Assembly (NCBI GenBank): GCA_028280115.1
Contig: JANQMJ010000021.1
Coordinates: 21,893-85,892, forward strand
Reading direction: 5' to 3'
DNA from: Parvularculaceae bacterium
GTDB taxonomy: Bacteria; Pseudomonadota; Alphaproteobacteria; Caulobacterales; Parvularculaceae
Length of the DNA: 64,000 bases
This document shows positions 1 to 9,255 of the stretch, one piece after another; within the stretch, counting starts at the first letter, position 1, and the number at the start of each line of letters is the position of its first letter. The position numbers and the translations under genes were made by a program. The notes under the pieces were generated by a model. It made no database searches. It had not been told where the DNA came from and worked only from the letters and a program-made list of their open reading frames with translations.

Positions 1-1
1 T

Positions 2-223
2 CCGGCGGTGACGATTGCACGCACGCTGACCGACAGTTTCGCCGGAATCCGCGCGGCGGACGCGCCGGTTTTCCTTGTCGCCGAGTTTTCCGCCGCCGCG
101 GCGGCGGCTTTGCTTGCCGCCTGGCTCTTCGCTCCGCTTGCGCGCGGAGAAGGCCCGCGTGACGAGAAAGCCGGCCCGCGCTATAGCCAATCCGATGAAG
201 CGGGGGCCAAGACCGCGATATGA
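2..223 (+). CDS. Aquaporin / MIP family channel, C-terminal fragment (cut by window edge)
   Basis: Only the last 73 residues lie in the window; the reading frame is open to the left edge. The fragment begins PAVTIARTLTDSFAGI, which fits the second NPA motif of a major intrinsic protein (the N would be just outside), followed by the conserved arginine of the selectivity filter, an amphipathic segment, and a last hydrophobic helix rich in Ala/Leu. A short polar cytoplasmic tail ends it. MIP channels conduct water or small neutral solutes across the inner membrane. The 3' end overlaps the chosen zapE start by 29 bases, so the two are probably co-transcribed. Water versus glycerol selectivity cannot be judged from this fragment. 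Confidence 0.75.
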   Translation, partial: PAVTIARTLTDSFAGIRAADAPVFLVAEFSAAAAAALLAAWLFAPLARGEGPRDEKAGPRYSQSDEAGAKTAI

Positions 224-1331
224 CGCGCTGATCGACGCCGATGCGCTCAAGCGCGACCCGGCGCAGGACGAAGCCGTCGATCGGCTTCAGTCGATCCATG
301 ACGCGTTCAAAAAGCACCGCAGCGGTTTGGGTCTGTTCGGCGCGCGCCGCGAGGCCCCGCGCGGGCTTTATCTTTGGGGCGACGTCGGCCGCGGCAAGAC
401 GCTGCTGATGGACCTGTTCTTCAACAATACCGACATCGCCCCCAGGCGCCGCGTTCACTTTCACGAATTCATGGCCGAGGTTCACGAGCGCATCGCCGCC
501 TGGCGCGCGGCGGACGACCGCACGAAGCGCCGTCACCGCGCGCGAAACCGCCAGGCGCCCGACGATCCCATCGCGCCGGTCGCCCATGACATCGCCCGCC
601 AGGCGAGGCTTTTATGTTTCGACGAGTTCCAGGTGACCGATATCGCCGACGCGATGATTTTGGGCCGGCTGTTTACGGCGCTGCTTGCGGAAGGCGTCAC
701 GCCGGTCGCCACTTCCAACCGTCCGCCGGATCATCTTTATAAGGACGGCCTTAACCGGCCGCTTTTCCTGCCCTTTATCGATCTGTTGAAGGACCGGCTC
801 GATATATTCGAACTCAAGGCGGCGACCGACTATCGCCTGGCCAAGCTCGAAGCCGCGCCGGTCTATTACCAGCCGCTGGGCCCCGAAGCGGATGCGGCCA
901 TGGACGCGGCGTGGCGGACCATGATCTGCGGCGCGCGCGAACATCGCGAGATGTTAACTGTCAAAGGCAGAACGCTGCACGCGCCGCGCGCCGGGCGGGA
1001 CGCGGCCCGGTTCGACTTTGCCGACCTTTGCGAACAGCCCCTGGGCGCGAGCGACTATCTCGCCATCGCGCGCCATTACGGGACGCTTTATATCGACCAT
1101 ATCCCGGTCATGGGTCCGGACAGGCGAAACGAAGCCAAGCGTTTTGTCACGCTGATCGACGCCGTTTATGATACAAGAACCAAACTCGTTTGTTCCGCGG
1201 CCGCCGAGCCGCACGAACTCTATCCGGCCGGCGACGGCGCGTTCGAGTTTCAGCGCGCCGCCTCGCGGTTGATGGAAATGCGCTCGGAAGAGTACCTCGC
1301 CCAGGAAGGCCGCGTCGTCGAAGACGATTAG
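195..1331 (+). CDS. zapE: Cell division protein ZapE (AFG1-like AAA ATPase)
   Basis: 378 residues, the usual size for the AFG1/ZapE family. Walker A GDVGRGKT is near residue 62 and Walker B with LLCFDEFQ near residue 140, followed by the family-typical TDIADAMILGRLF and SNRPPDHLYKDGL segments. The family is a P-loop ATPase; in E. coli ZapE acts at the constricting Z-ring, and the mitochondrial homologue Lace1/Afg1 supports inner-membrane protein quality control. The start at 195 (MKRGPRPRYDAL) was chosen because upstream in-frame sequence is low-complexity Pro/Arg and lies inside the aquaporin gene. In many alphaproteobacteria this gene sits near mdh and suc genes; here mdh is about 18 kb away. 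Confidence 0.93.
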   Translation: MKRGPRPRYDALIDADALKRDPAQDEAVDRLQSIHDAFKKHRSGLGLFGARREAPRGLYLWGDVGRGKTLLMDLFFNNTDIAPRRRVHFHEFMAEVHERIAAWRAADDRTKRRHRARNRQAPDDPIAPVAHDIARQARLLCFDEFQVTDIADAMILGRLFTALLAEGVTPVATSNRPPDHLYKDGLNRPLFLPFIDLLKDRLDIFELKAATDYRLAKLEAAPVYYQPLGPEADAAMDAAWRTMICGAREHREMLTVKGRTLHAPRAGRDAARFDFADLCEQPLGASDYLAIARHYGTLYIDHIPVMGPDRRNEAKRFVTLIDAVYDTRTKLVCSAAAEPHELYPAGDGAFEFQRAASRLMEMRSEEYLAQEGRVVEDD

Positions 1332-1380
1332 GCGCGTTTCGTCTTTTGTTTTGAATGTTGCGCCAAGATAAGATTGCGCC

Positions 1381-1908
1381 ATGCCCCATCGTCTTTCCGC
1401 AATAAAAGCCGACATTACCACGCTTGACGTCGACGCTATCGTCAACGCCGCCAATGAAGCGCTGTCGGGCGGCGGCGGCGTCGACGGCGCGATCCATCGC
1501 GCGGCGGGCCCGGAACTGCTTGAGGAATGCAAAACCCTGGGCGGCTGCAAAACCGGCGCGGCGAAGATCACCAAGGGCTACAATCTGCCGGCGCGGTTTG
1601 TCATCCACACGGTCGGGCCGGTCTGGCGCGGCGGGACGCAAGGCGAAGACGACCTTCTTGCTTCGTGCTACCGCGCCAGCATGGCCCTCGCCGTCGAGCA
1701 CGGGGCGCGGTCCATCGTTTTCCCGGCGATATCCACCGGGGTTTACGGCTTTCCCCAGGATCGGGCCGCAACCATTGCGGTCAGGACCGTCGCCGACGCG
1801 CTGACGGGGATTGCGGACATGGACCGCGTCATCTTTTGCTGCTTTGGCGCGCAAAGCCTTGAACTCCACCGTCGGGCCCTCGACATGACCCTGCAGGCCG
1901 GCCGATAA
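1381..1908 (+). CDS. Macro domain protein, O-acetyl-ADP-ribose deacetylase type
   Basis: 175 residues forming a single macro domain. Diagnostic pieces are VNAANEALSGGGGVDGAIH (residues 21-39, the ADP-ribose binding loop), TGAAKITKGYNLPA, and FPAISTGVYGFP in the second phosphate loop. Proteins of this MacroD/YmdB class hydrolyse O-acetyl-ADP-ribose or remove mono-ADP-ribose from Asp/Glu side chains and nucleic acid ends. There is a 49-base gap after zapE and a 29-base gap before the next gene, so a small operon is possible. The family call is firm; the physiological substrate is not known. Confidence 0.92.
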   Translation: MPHRLSAIKADITTLDVDAIVNAANEALSGGGGVDGAIHRAAGPELLEECKTLGGCKTGAAKITKGYNLPARFVIHTVGPVWRGGTQGEDDLLASCYRASMALAVEHGARSIVFPAISTGVYGFPQDRAATIAVRTVADALTGIADMDRVIFCCFGAQSLELHRRALDMTLQAGR

Positions 1909-1937
1909 TAGGGCGCACCGCCAAGGGAGAGCCGCAG

Positions 1938-3203
1938 ATGCAGAAAGTTCGAACGCTCGCCGCCCTGGTCATCGGGGTCGTGCTGGTCGCCGCCGTCTAT
2001 TCCCTGGCTTCCACCGGCCGCCATGAAACAAGGCTGAGCTTCGACAGCGACGAAGGCCATATCGTGCGCCATACGATCAGCGGCGACCGCGGCGAATTCG
2101 TGCTGCGCGACGACGATCGCACGATCAAGGCTGAATGGCGCGGCGATTTCAACCTAAACGATCTTGGTACGGATATTTCATCGCTCGACGACCGGTTTGA
2201 AATCGAATTCGAAGAAAATGGCGTTAAGGAGCGGGCGGAATTTCGCAGCGAGGACGACGGGGTTCGCCGCGTCTTTTTCATCGACGGCGCCGAACAGGAA
2301 GACGACGAGGAAACCAACAACGCCGTCGCCGATCTTTTGCTGCGATTTCTGCGCGCCAGCGGCATCAAGGCGGCCGAACGCATCGCCGCGCTGCTCGATC
2401 AGGGCGGGCCGGCCGCCGCGCTTGACGAAATCGATCTTCTTTCCGGCGATCACGCCAAAAGCGCTTACGCCGTTACGCTTTCTGAAAAGGCCGATCTCGC
2501 GCCGGCAGAACTCGAACGCCTGGCGGCGCGCCTTGAGACCGTCGAAAGCGATCACGACCTGGCGCGCGCCCTCATCGCGATTCTCGAACATGAAAACATC
2601 ACCGCCGAAACCGCGCCGTCGCTGATCGAAGCGGCGAACACCATCGACAGCGATCACGATCTGCGCCGCCTGATCGAAGCGCTCGCCAAACAGCGGCTCG
2701 ATGATGAAAGCCTCGATCTTGCGCTTGAACTTTTCGGAGAGCTTGACGGCAATTACGATATGCGGGTCGCCGCCGCCGCATTTCTTGAACGGGACGCGCT
2801 TAACCCATCGCAGGCCGCGCGTCTTCTCGATGTGGCGGGGCGGCGATTGGATAGCGATCATGACCTGCGGCTTGTTCTGACCCAGGCGGCGCCGTTCTAT
2901 GCGCGCGCCCCGGAAGCGGGCAAGGCCTGGCTTGAGGCATTCGAAGAATTAAGATCGAGCCACGACATGCGCCTGTCGCTGGAAGAAGCCGCGCAAAGCG
3001 GCGCGCTTGACGCCGCGCAATGGACCGCCCTGATCGAAGCGAGCGAAGAAATCGACTCAAGCCATGATCAGCGGCTCGCGCTTGAAGCCATCGCCGCGCA
3101 GATGGGCCGGGATCCGGACCTGGTCGCCGCCTTCCGCAAAGCGGCGGCGGAAATCGATTCCGATCACGACCGGGAGCGCGCCCTTGACGCTATTCAAGAT
3201 TAG
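1938..3203 (+). CDS. Membrane-anchored protein with eight ~34-residue SDHD repeats
   Basis: 421 residues. Residues 5-24 form one hydrophobic N-terminal segment, either a signal anchor or a signal peptide. Residues 30-120 are acidic and probably beta-rich. From about residue 169 to the end there are eight copies of a motif close to D-S-D-H-D-x-R-x-x-L, near residues 169, 203, 237, 270, 305, 339, 373 and 407, so the period is 33-35 residues. Each copy alternates with predicted amphipathic helices (for example APSLIEAANTI), which suggests an alpha-solenoid like TPR or HEAT arrays. I do not recognise a named family; similar His/Asp repeats occur in the C-terminal parts of some M56-type membrane sensor peptidases. 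It sits 29 bases after the macro-domain gene. No catalytic motif is visible; a scaffold or binding role is inferred. Confidence 0.8.
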   Translation: MQKVRTLAALVIGVVLVAAVYSLASTGRHETRLSFDSDEGHIVRHTISGDRGEFVLRDDDRTIKAEWRGDFNLNDLGTDISSLDDRFEIEFEENGVKERAEFRSEDDGVRRVFFIDGAEQEDDEETNNAVADLLLRFLRASGIKAAERIAALLDQGGPAAALDEIDLLSGDHAKSAYAVTLSEKADLAPAELERLAARLETVESDHDLARALIAILEHENITAETAPSLIEAANTIDSDHDLRRLIEALAKQRLDDESLDLALELFGELDGNYDMRVAAAAFLERDALNPSQAARLLDVAGRRLDSDHDLRLVLTQAAPFYARAPEAGKAWLEAFEELRSSHDMRLSLEEAAQSGALDAAQWTALIEASEEIDSSHDQRLALEAIAAQMGRDPDLVAAFRKAAAEIDSDHDRERALDAIQD

Positions 3204-3261
3204 AGCGCCGGTCGATTAATCAGCAACGGAAAACCCCTCACAACCCGTTCTTATCCACTTG

Positions 3262-3440
3262 CTGGACCCCGACTTTCGTCGGGGAGATCGGGTTGAGGGT
3301 TCAGGAATACACTCTCACCCCGTTCTTTCCGGCGAAAGCCGGAACCCAGCGAACAAATAATAATGTCGGGCGAAGCCCGTCTTTTTATTTTTACTGGACC
3401 CCGTTGACGGTCCCCTAACGTCAACTTCGTCGGGGAGAGC
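3262..3440 (+). repeat. Dispersed palindromic repeat, copy 1 (REP/dRS3-like)
   Basis: The 278-base gap between two convergent genes holds several short palindromes: GACCCCGACTTTCGTCGGGG near 3264, CCGGCGAAAGCCGG near 3331, and GTCGGGCGAAGCCCG near 3364, followed by another GGACCCC...CGGGGA pair ending near 3436. The core CCGGAACCCAGCGAACAAA...GGGCRAAGCCCG is shared with elements at 9256-9398 and 24041-24142. This copy is the most diverged and looks compound. No gene was found in the gap. The position between convergent genes suggests it may double as a bidirectional transcription terminator. Confidence 0.7.
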
Positions 3441-3481
3441 GAAAGAGATGGATGGGGATATGCAATATATTGCTCGAAGCT

Positions 3482-5239
3482 CTAATCGCTCGCACGCCCC
3501 GGCATGCGGATGGCGTCGACCATGCTGCGGACATTTTGCGGCGTCGCGGCGGTGAAATGCGCCACCATGGCGGCGACGGCGAAATTCACCAGCATGCCCA
3601 CCGCGCCGATGCCTTCCGGCGATATGCCGAACAGCCAATGTTCAGCCGTGTTCGTCGCCCCGAACCACGGCGACTTGAAGTAAATGATATAGCCGAGCGT
3701 AAAAATAAGGCCGGCGACCATGCCGCTCACGGCGCCTTCGCGATTCATCCCTTTAAAGAAAATCCCCATCAGGATCGCCGGGAACAGCGACGCGGCGGCA
3801 AGACCGAAAGCTAGCGCAACGACCTGAGCGACGAAGCCCGGCGGATTGATGCCAAGATAGCCCGCGACGACGATCGCCGCGGCCGCCGAAGCGCGGGCCG
3901 ACAGCAACTCCGTGCGCTCGGTAATCTGTGGTCGGAAGGTTTTCTTTAATAGGTCGTGGCTGATCGACGTGGAAATCACCAGGAGGAGGCCGGCCGCCGT
4001 CGACAACGCCGCCGCAACGCCGCCGGCGGCGACCAGCGCGACGACCCAGCCGGGAAGGCCTGCGATTTCCGGATTGGCGAGCACCATGATGTCGCGATCG
4101 ACCGCGATCTCGTTTGCGCTCGCCGTCGGCGCATTATCGAGCAATCGCTCGCCATGGCGTCCCGCCTCGCCGCTGAACGCGACCCGGCCTTCAAACGCAT
4201 CCCCGGCGGCGTATTGAATGACGCCGTCGTCATTCTTGTCGATCCAGGCGATGAGGCCGATGTCCTCCCAGGTTTTCACCCAGGCCGGCGCCTGCGCGTA
4301 GGGTTTTTCATGCACGCTGTCGATAAAATTGAGCCGCGCGAAAGCGCCTACCGCCGGCGCGGTCGTATAAAGAAGCGCGATGAAGACAAGCGCGTAACCC
4401 GCCGAGCGGCGCGCGTCCGCCACTTTCGGTACGGTGAAAAAACGCACGATGACATGGGGCAAGCCCGCCGTCCCGACCATCAAGGCCAGCGTAATGGCGA
4501 AAACGTCAATCCTGGATTTCGTGCCTTCCGTAAAGGCGGTGAATCCAAGATCGACCAGCGATCGGTCGAGCCGTTCGAGCACGGAAACCCCGCCGGCGAC
4601 ATCCGCACCGAGACCAAGCTGCGGCACGGGATTGCCGGTAATCAGGATCGAAATAAAAATCGCCGGCACGAGATAGGCGAAGATCAAGACGCAATATTGC
4701 GCCACTTGCGTATAGGTGATGCCCTTCATGCCGCCCAGGACTGCGTAGAAAAAGACGATCCCCATGCCGACGATGACGCCTGACTCGATGGGCAACTCCA
4801 GGAAACGGGAAAAAACCACGCCGACCCCGCGCATCTGGCCCGCGATGTACGTGAAGGAAATCACAATAAGACAGACGACGGCGACGACCCGCGCCGCCTT
4901 TGAATAATACCGCTCGCCGATGAAATCCGGCACGGTGAACTGTCCGAACTTGCGCAGATACGGCGCAAGCAGCAAAGCCAGCAAGACATAGCCGCCGGTC
5001 CAACCCATGAGATAAACCGACGCGTCATAGCCCGCGAACGCGATGATGCCGGCCATGGAAATGAACGACGCGGCGCTCATCCAGTCGGCCGCCGTCGCCA
5101 TGCCGTTGGCCAGGGGATGAACATGGGCTCCGGCGATATAGAACTCGCTCGTCGAGGCGGCGCGCGACCAGATGGCGATGCCGATATAAAGCGCGAAGGA
5201 TCCGCCGACGAAGATATAGGTGAGCGTCTGGACGTCCAT
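3482..5239 (-). CDS. Sodium:solute symporter family protein (VC_2705/ActP-like large subunit)
   Basis: 585 residues with about 13 hydrophobic segments. The N-terminal part ([20 protein letters not shown], then [12 protein letters not shown]) and [20 protein letters not shown] are typical of the solute:sodium symporter group related to acetate permease ActP. A hydrophilic insert (about residues 340-410) is normal for the VC_2705 subgroup. The upstream reading frame extends further, but ATG at 5239 ([13 protein letters not shown]) is preferred because it overlaps the stop of the small partner gene by one base (TGATG), which indicates translational coupling. Likely substrates are short monocarboxylates such as acetate; this is inferred from the family. 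Confidence 0.9.
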   Translation of the reverse strand: MDVQTLTYIFVGGSFALYIGIAIWSRAASTSEFYIAGAHVHPLANGMATAADWMSAASFISMAGIIAFAGYDASVYLMGWTGGYVLLALLLAPYLRKFGQFTVPDFIGERYYSKAARVVAVVCLIVISFTYIAGQMRGVGVVFSRFLELPIESGVIVGMGIVFFYAVLGGMKGITYTQVAQYCVLIFAYLVPAIFISILITGNPVPQLGLGADVAGGVSVLERLDRSLVDLGFTAFTEGTKSRIDVFAITLALMVGTAGLPHVIVRFFTVPKVADARRSAGYALVFIALLYTTAPAVGAFARLNFIDSVHEKPYAQAPAWVKTWEDIGLIAWIDKNDDGVIQYAAGDAFEGRVAFSGEAGRHGERLLDNAPTASANEIAVDRDIMVLANPEIAGLPGWVVALVAAGGVAAALSTAAGLLLVISTSISHDLLKKTFRPQITERTELLSARASAAAAIVVAGYLGINPPGFVAQVVALAFGLAAASLFPAILMGIFFKGMNREGAVSGMVAGLIFTLGYIIYFKSPWFGATNTAEHWLFGISPEGIGAVGMLVNFAVAAMVAHFTAATPQNVRSMVDAIRMPGRASD

Positions 5240-5517
5240 CAGTCTTCGGCCACGCCGAGGCGTTTTTCCACGGCGTGAATGCGCGCCGCGTAGACGAAAA
5301 TCAAAATGACGAAAACGATAATTGAGCCCTGCTGGGCGAACCAGAAGCCAAGCTTGAAACCGCCGATCTGAATCGCGTTTAGAAGATCGACAAGCAAAAT
5401 GCCTGCGCCGAATGAAACAGCGAACCAGATCGCGAGCAAGGTGCAAAGAAGCTTGACATTCTCGCGCCAGTAAAGCCGGGCCTTGTCGGCAGGCTGTGTT
5501 TTTTGAGTGTCGGTCAA
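5239..5517 (-). CDS. DUF4212 small membrane subunit of the sodium:solute symporter
   Basis: 92 residues with two hydrophobic helices: one near residues 22-44 ([20 protein letters not shown]) and one near 60-80 ([20 protein letters not shown]). The sequence [10 protein letters not shown] and the pattern [10 protein letters not shown] are typical of DUF4212, a protein almost always encoded directly upstream of a VC_2705-type sodium:solute symporter and thought to be its accessory subunit. Here it is the first gene of that pair and its stop overlaps the symporter start. The start region diverges from the exporter gene at 5625, leaving about 107 bases for two promoters. Confidence 0.9.
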   Translation of the reverse strand: MTDTQKTQPADKARLYWRENVKLLCTLLAIWFAVSFGAGILLVDLLNAIQIGGFKLGFWFAQQGSIIVFVILIFVYAARIHAVEKRLGVAED

Positions 5518-5624
5518 ATCGGACGCCTTTTCATTTTCGAAGGCCGCACCTTAAAGGCGTTTTGGGCGTTTTTGCATTTCTTTCCGCCATTGCCATTCCC
5601 GGTTCGGGCGCGTACCCCCGCGTG

Positions 5625-6866
5625 ATGGACGCCGCCCGACTATCCCCCGCCAAGCCGCGCATCGGCTTTCCCGAACTGGTCGCCGTGATCGCGTCGGTGA
5701 TGGCGCTCAATGCGTTCGCCATCGATATGATGCTGCCGGCGCTCGGCCATATTGGCGACGAGCTCGGGACGGCGCGCGAAAACGACCGCCAGCTCATTAT
5801 TATCGTCTATGTGCTCGGCAATGGAATCGCCCAGCTGTTTTTCGGGCCGCTGGTCGACCGTTTTGGCCGCAAAAACGTGCTGATGGCGGCGCTGGGGGGT
5901 TATATCCTCGGATCGATCCTGAGCGTTTTCGCCGCTTCCTTTTCGCTCTTGCTGGCCGCACGCGCATTTCAGGGCATCACCACCGCGGCCGCGCGCGTCG
6001 CCGCTATCGCGCTGGTGCGCGATCAATGTTCGGGGCGAAGAATGGCGCAAGTCATGTCGCTCGCGATCACGATTTTCATGGCGGCGCCGATCCTGGCGCC
6101 GAGCTTCGGTCAGCTCATCTTGTTCGCCGCCCCCTGGCGCGGCATCTTTATCGCCCTGTTGCTCTACGGCGTCGGGCTCGCCCTGTGGCTCGGCTTGCGG
6201 GTGCCGGAAACCCTGGCGCCGGAAATGCGAAAACCGCTGCGCGCCGCGCCGATCGCCGCCGCCTATCGCGAGTTCGCGACCAATCGGACGACGGTCGGTT
6301 ATACGCTCGCTTCGGCGCTGTGTTTCGGCGCGCTGTTCGGTTATATCAGTTCGTCCGAACAGATTTTTCTTGAGACTTTCGACCTCGGCGAGTCGTTTCC
6401 CCTGGTGTTCGCGGCCATCGCCGCCGCGTTCGCCGCCGCGGCCCTGGTCAACGCCCGCCTGGTCGCGCGCCTGGGCATGCGGCGACTGACCCACGCCGCG
6501 CTCATCGGGATGATCGCCGTCAACGTGGTTCATATCGTCCTTGTGGCGATGTTCGGAGAATCTTTGCTGATGTTCATCACCTTCATGGCTGCGTCTTTCT
6601 TCGCGCTCGGACTGATCGGGCCCAACGCAACGGCGCTGGCGATGGAGCCCATGGGCCATATCGCGGGCGCCGCAGCGGCGGCGAACGGTTTCGCCGGCAC
6701 CACCATGGCGGGCTTGCTCGGCGGCCTTGTAGGCCAGACCTATGACGGCACAACGGGGCCGATCAATGCGGGTTTTGCTATCCTTGCATCGCTCGCGCTG
6801 GTTCTCGTCTACTGGACGGAAAAGGGCCGTCTGCTCCAGCCACATTATACGAGCCCGGCGCCGTGA
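5625..6866 (+). CDS. Bcr/CflA-type MFS multidrug exporter
   Basis: 413 residues with 12 predicted membrane helices. The segment ALNAFAIDMMLPALGHIGDE in helix 1 and QLFFGPLVDRFGRKNVL (motif A, between helices 2 and 3) are characteristic of DHA1 drug:proton antiporters of the Bcr/CflA subfamily. ATG at 5625 was chosen because the upstream in-frame residues are not membrane-protein-like; GTG at 5622 is an alternative. The stop codon overlaps the GTG start of rimM (GTGA), so rimM is probably co-translated with this transporter, an unusual pairing discussed in the findings. The exported compound is unknown. Confidence 0.88.
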   Translation: MDAARLSPAKPRIGFPELVAVIASVMALNAFAIDMMLPALGHIGDELGTARENDRQLIIIVYVLGNGIAQLFFGPLVDRFGRKNVLMAALGGYILGSILSVFAASFSLLLAARAFQGITTAAARVAAIALVRDQCSGRRMAQVMSLAITIFMAAPILAPSFGQLILFAAPWRGIFIALLLYGVGLALWLGLRVPETLAPEMRKPLRAAPIAAAYREFATNRTTVGYTLASALCFGALFGYISSSEQIFLETFDLGESFPLVFAAIAAAFAAAALVNARLVARLGMRRLTHAALIGMIAVNVVHIVLVAMFGESLLMFITFMAASFFALGLIGPNATALAMEPMGHIAGAAAAANGFAGTTMAGLLGGLVGQTYDGTTGPINAGFAILASLALVLVYWTEKGRLLQPHYTSPAP

Positions 6867-7444
6867 CCGGGCGCGCCCAAAAGCGCGTCTGCCTTGGCGC
6901 CTTCGCCGGCGCCCATGGGGTTAAAGGCGACGTCAAAATCAAGGCGTTCACGCAAAAGCCGGAAGCGGTCGCCGCCTACGGACCGGTGGAGACCGAAAGC
7001 GGCGCGCGCTTTACGCTGAGCGTCATCCGCATCCTGAAGGACGATCAAGTGCTGGCGCGGGCGCCGGAAATCAACAGCCGGGAAGACGCGATCGCACTTA
7101 AAGGCGAACGGTTTTATGTGGACCGCCAAGCCCTGCCCCCGCCGGATGAAGACGAATTTTATCTCGACGATCTCGTCGGCCTTAAAGTCCTCGACGAAAC
7201 CAGGGCCCCCATGGGCGCAGTCAAAGCGGTCTATAATTTCGGCGCCGGCGACGTGATCGAACTTATGGACATTCCCGGGATCGACGGCCTGCGGCTTGTC
7301 GCTTTTACAAAGGATAATGTTCTTAGCGTCGATCTTGACGCCGGCTGGATCACTGTTCGCCGTGATGCGGTCGACATCGCAGAGGAAGGCGCGCCGGCCG
7401 ATGAAACGGCTAACGCGGCCGCCATGGGCGAGGAGGATGCGTGA
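6863..7444 (+). CDS. rimM: 16S rRNA processing protein RimM
   Basis: 193 residues, normal for RimM. The N-terminal RimM beta-barrel starts with VCLGAFAGAHGVKGDVKIKAF, and a PRC-barrel domain follows (FYLDDLVGLKVLD, GAGDVIELMDIPG). RimM assists maturation of the 30S head, binding ribosomal protein S19. Translation starts at GTG 6863, inside the last codons of the upstream exporter (GTGA overlap). The C-terminal 30 residues are acidic and Ala-rich. The stop overlaps or abuts the trmD start. The normal upstream neighbour, rpsP, is not here but at 23.5 kb on the other strand. Confidence 0.96.
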   Translation: MTGRAQKRVCLGAFAGAHGVKGDVKIKAFTQKPEAVAAYGPVETESGARFTLSVIRILKDDQVLARAPEINSREDAIALKGERFYVDRQALPPPDEDEFYLDDLVGLKVLDETRAPMGAVKAVYNFGAGDVIELMDIPGIDGLRLVAFTKDNVLSVDLDAGWITVRRDAVDIAEEGAPADETANAAAMGEEDA

Positions 7445-8169
7445 TGTGGCGCGCGACGGTGTTAACCCTTTATCCGGAACTGTTTCCCGGCCCGCTTGAC
7501 GCGTCGGTCATCGGACGCGCCCGGGCCGAAGGTCATTGGGCGCTCGACACCGTCAACATCCGCGATTTTTCCGATAACAAATACGGCTCGGTCGACGACG
7601 CTCCCGCCGGCGGCGGGCCGGGCCTCGTCATGCGCGCGGACATTCTCGCCGCCGCCATTGACAGCGTCGACCGCGCCGGCCGGCCGCTCATCGCCTTAAC
7701 GCCCCACGGCGCGCCGCTGACCCAAGCCCGCGCGCACGCGCTCAGCGAAGGCCCTGGCCTGATCGCCCTTTGCGGCCGTTTCGAGGGGATCGACGAGCGG
7801 ATTTTGAAGGCCCGCGAGATCGAGGAAATCTCGCTCGGCGACTTCGTCCTCGCCGGCGGGGAAATCGCCGCCATGGCCCTGATCGAGGCTTGCGTCCGGC
7901 TGATCCCTAAGGTATTGGGCTCGCCTTCCTCGCTGGGCGAGGAAAGCTTCGAGGCCGGCTTATTGGAATATCCCCAATATACGCGGCCGCGGGAATTCGA
8001 AGGCCGGGCGATCCCGGATGTGCTGCTGTCGGGCGACCATCGGAAGATCGCCGAATGGCGGCGGAAAATGGCGGAACAAATAACGCGGACGCGACGACCG
8101 GACCTCTGGGAGAGGTTGCAAAAAGACGGTCCTATCCGGCGCGGCAAGAACAAGGACCAGGATCCATGA
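7444..8169 (+). CDS. trmD: tRNA (guanine37-N1)-methyltransferase TrmD
   Basis: 241 residues. The start [17 protein letters not shown], the segment [18 protein letters not shown], and the deep trefoil-knot motifs [12 protein letters not shown] and [10 protein letters not shown] identify TrmD, a SPOUT methyltransferase that uses S-adenosylmethionine to form m1G37 and so prevents +1 frameshifting. ATG 7444 overlaps the rimM stop by one base (TGATG); the in-frame GTG at 7441 is an alternative. The stop (8167-8169) overlaps the rplS ATG (ATGA). The C-terminal RxRRPDLWE region is the usual tRNA-binding tail. Confidence 0.97.
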   Translation: MWRATVLTLYPELFPGPLDASVIGRARAEGHWALDTVNIRDFSDNKYGSVDDAPAGGGPGLVMRADILAAAIDSVDRAGRPLIALTPHGAPLTQARAHALSEGPGLIALCGRFEGIDERILKAREIEEISLGDFVLAGGEIAAMALIEACVRLIPKVLGSPSSLGEESFEAGLLEYPQYTRPREFEGRAIPDVLLSGDHRKIAEWRRKMAEQITRTRRPDLWERLQKDGPIRRGKNKDQDP

Positions 8170-8540
8170 ACATCATCGAGCAGCTCGAAAAAGAGCAGAT
8201 CGAAGCGCTCGGCAAATCCGTGCCGGACTTCGCTCCCGGCGACACGCTGAAAGTCAACGTCAAGGTCAAGGAAGGCGAGCGCGAGCGGCTTCAGGCCTTC
8301 GAGGGCGTGTGCATCGCGCGGTCCGGCGGCGGCCTTAATGAAAGTTTCACGGTGCGCAAGATTTCCTTCGGCGAAGGCGTCGAGCGCGTGTTTCCGGTTC
8401 ATTCGCCGCTGGTCAATTCCATCGAAGTCGTCCGCCGGGGCAAGGTGCGCCGCGCCAAGCTCTATTATTTGCGCGAGCGCCGCGGGAAACGCGCGCGGAT
8501 CGCCGAAAAGGTCGACCGGCGCCAGAAGAGCGACGCTTAA
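8166..8540 (+). CDS. rplS: 50S ribosomal protein L19
   Basis: 124 residues, matching L19. It opens [15 protein letters not shown] and contains the conserved [30 protein letters not shown] and [19 protein letters not shown]19 lies at the 30S-50S interface. The chosen ATG overlaps the trmD stop (ATGA); an upstream in-frame extension inside trmD was rejected. This is the last gene of the rimM-trmD-rplS half-operon, followed by a small hairpin. Confidence 0.97.
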   Translation: MNIIEQLEKEQIEALGKSVPDFAPGDTLKVNVKVKEGERERLQAFEGVCIARSGGGLNESFTVRKISFGEGVERVFPVHSPLVNSIEVVRRGKVRRAKLYYLRERRGKRARIAEKVDRRQKSDA

Positions 8541-8559
8541 AGCGCCGTTTTACGGCGCT
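8541..8559 (+). terminator. Hairpin directly after rplS
   Basis: Immediately after the rplS stop a 7-bp stem AGCGCCG / CGGCGCT encloses a TTTTA loop. No clear T-tract follows (ATTCG), so this is at best a weak intrinsic terminator or an RNA 3'-end stabiliser. Confidence 0.4.
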
Positions 8560-8670
8560 ATTCGCCCCGTCCGGCGCACAAAACCGGCCTATTAGGCCAT
8601 CCTCGCGCCCCGTGACCGCGACCTCCTGAAATGGTAGTTTTCCCCGCCATTTGCGAGGGAGAGGCCAGCT

Positions 8671-9213
8671 ATGGTTGGAAAAATTCTCGGCGGGATTGTC
8701 GCCATTATCGTCATCATTTTTGCGCTCGGTTTCGTCCTGCCCGACAAGGTTCATGTGGAGCGGGAAGCGGTGATCGACGCCCCGCAAGAAGAGGTGTTCG
8801 CGCTCATCAGCGATTTCAAATCCTGGAATTCATGGTCGCCCTGGGCGGCGAAAGACCCGGATACGAAATATACCTACTCAGGCTCCGGCGTCGGACATAA
8901 GATGGTTTGGGAAAGCGAAGATCCCAATGTCGGGAACGGGTCGCAGGTCATCACCGCGTTCGAAGCGCCCAGCCTTGTGGTTACGCATCTGGAATTTGAC
9001 GGCATGGGCGGCGCCGACGCGTCGTTTACCCTGTCGCCCGTCGAAGGCGGCGGGACCAAAGTCGTCTGGGCCTTTCACACGGCGATGCGCGACGGCTTTC
9101 CCGTCTATATGAAACCCATGGGCGCCTATATGGGCTTTTTCATGGATGGCTGGGTCGGCAAGGATTACGAGCAGGGGCTCGCCAATCTCAAACGCGTCGC
9201 CGAGGCGGGTTAA
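8671..9213 (+). CDS. SRPBCC (START-like) domain protein with N-terminal membrane anchor
   Basis: 180 residues. Residues 5-24 (ILGGIVAIIVIIFALGFVLP) form a single hydrophobic segment. The rest is a START/Bet v1-like SRPBCC domain opening with VEREAVIDAPQEEVFALISD and ending in a long helix containing KDYEQGLANLKRVAE. The family binds hydrophobic ligands in a deep pocket and often belongs to polyketide cyclase/dehydrase type Pfam groups, but no specific function can be assigned. A GAGGGAGAGG sequence 10-20 bases upstream supports ATG 8671. It is followed by a dispersed repeat. Confidence 0.85.
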   Translation: MVGKILGGIVAIIVIIFALGFVLPDKVHVEREAVIDAPQEEVFALISDFKSWNSWSPWAAKDPDTKYTYSGSGVGHKMVWESEDPNVGNGSQVITAFEAPSLVVTHLEFDGMGGADASFTLSPVEGGGTKVVWAFHTAMRDGFPVYMKPMGAYMGFFMDGWVGKDYEQGLANLKRVAEAG

Positions 9214-9255
9214 GCAACGGTCGCTAGGGTCGGTTGCGGATCAGACAGATCGCCC

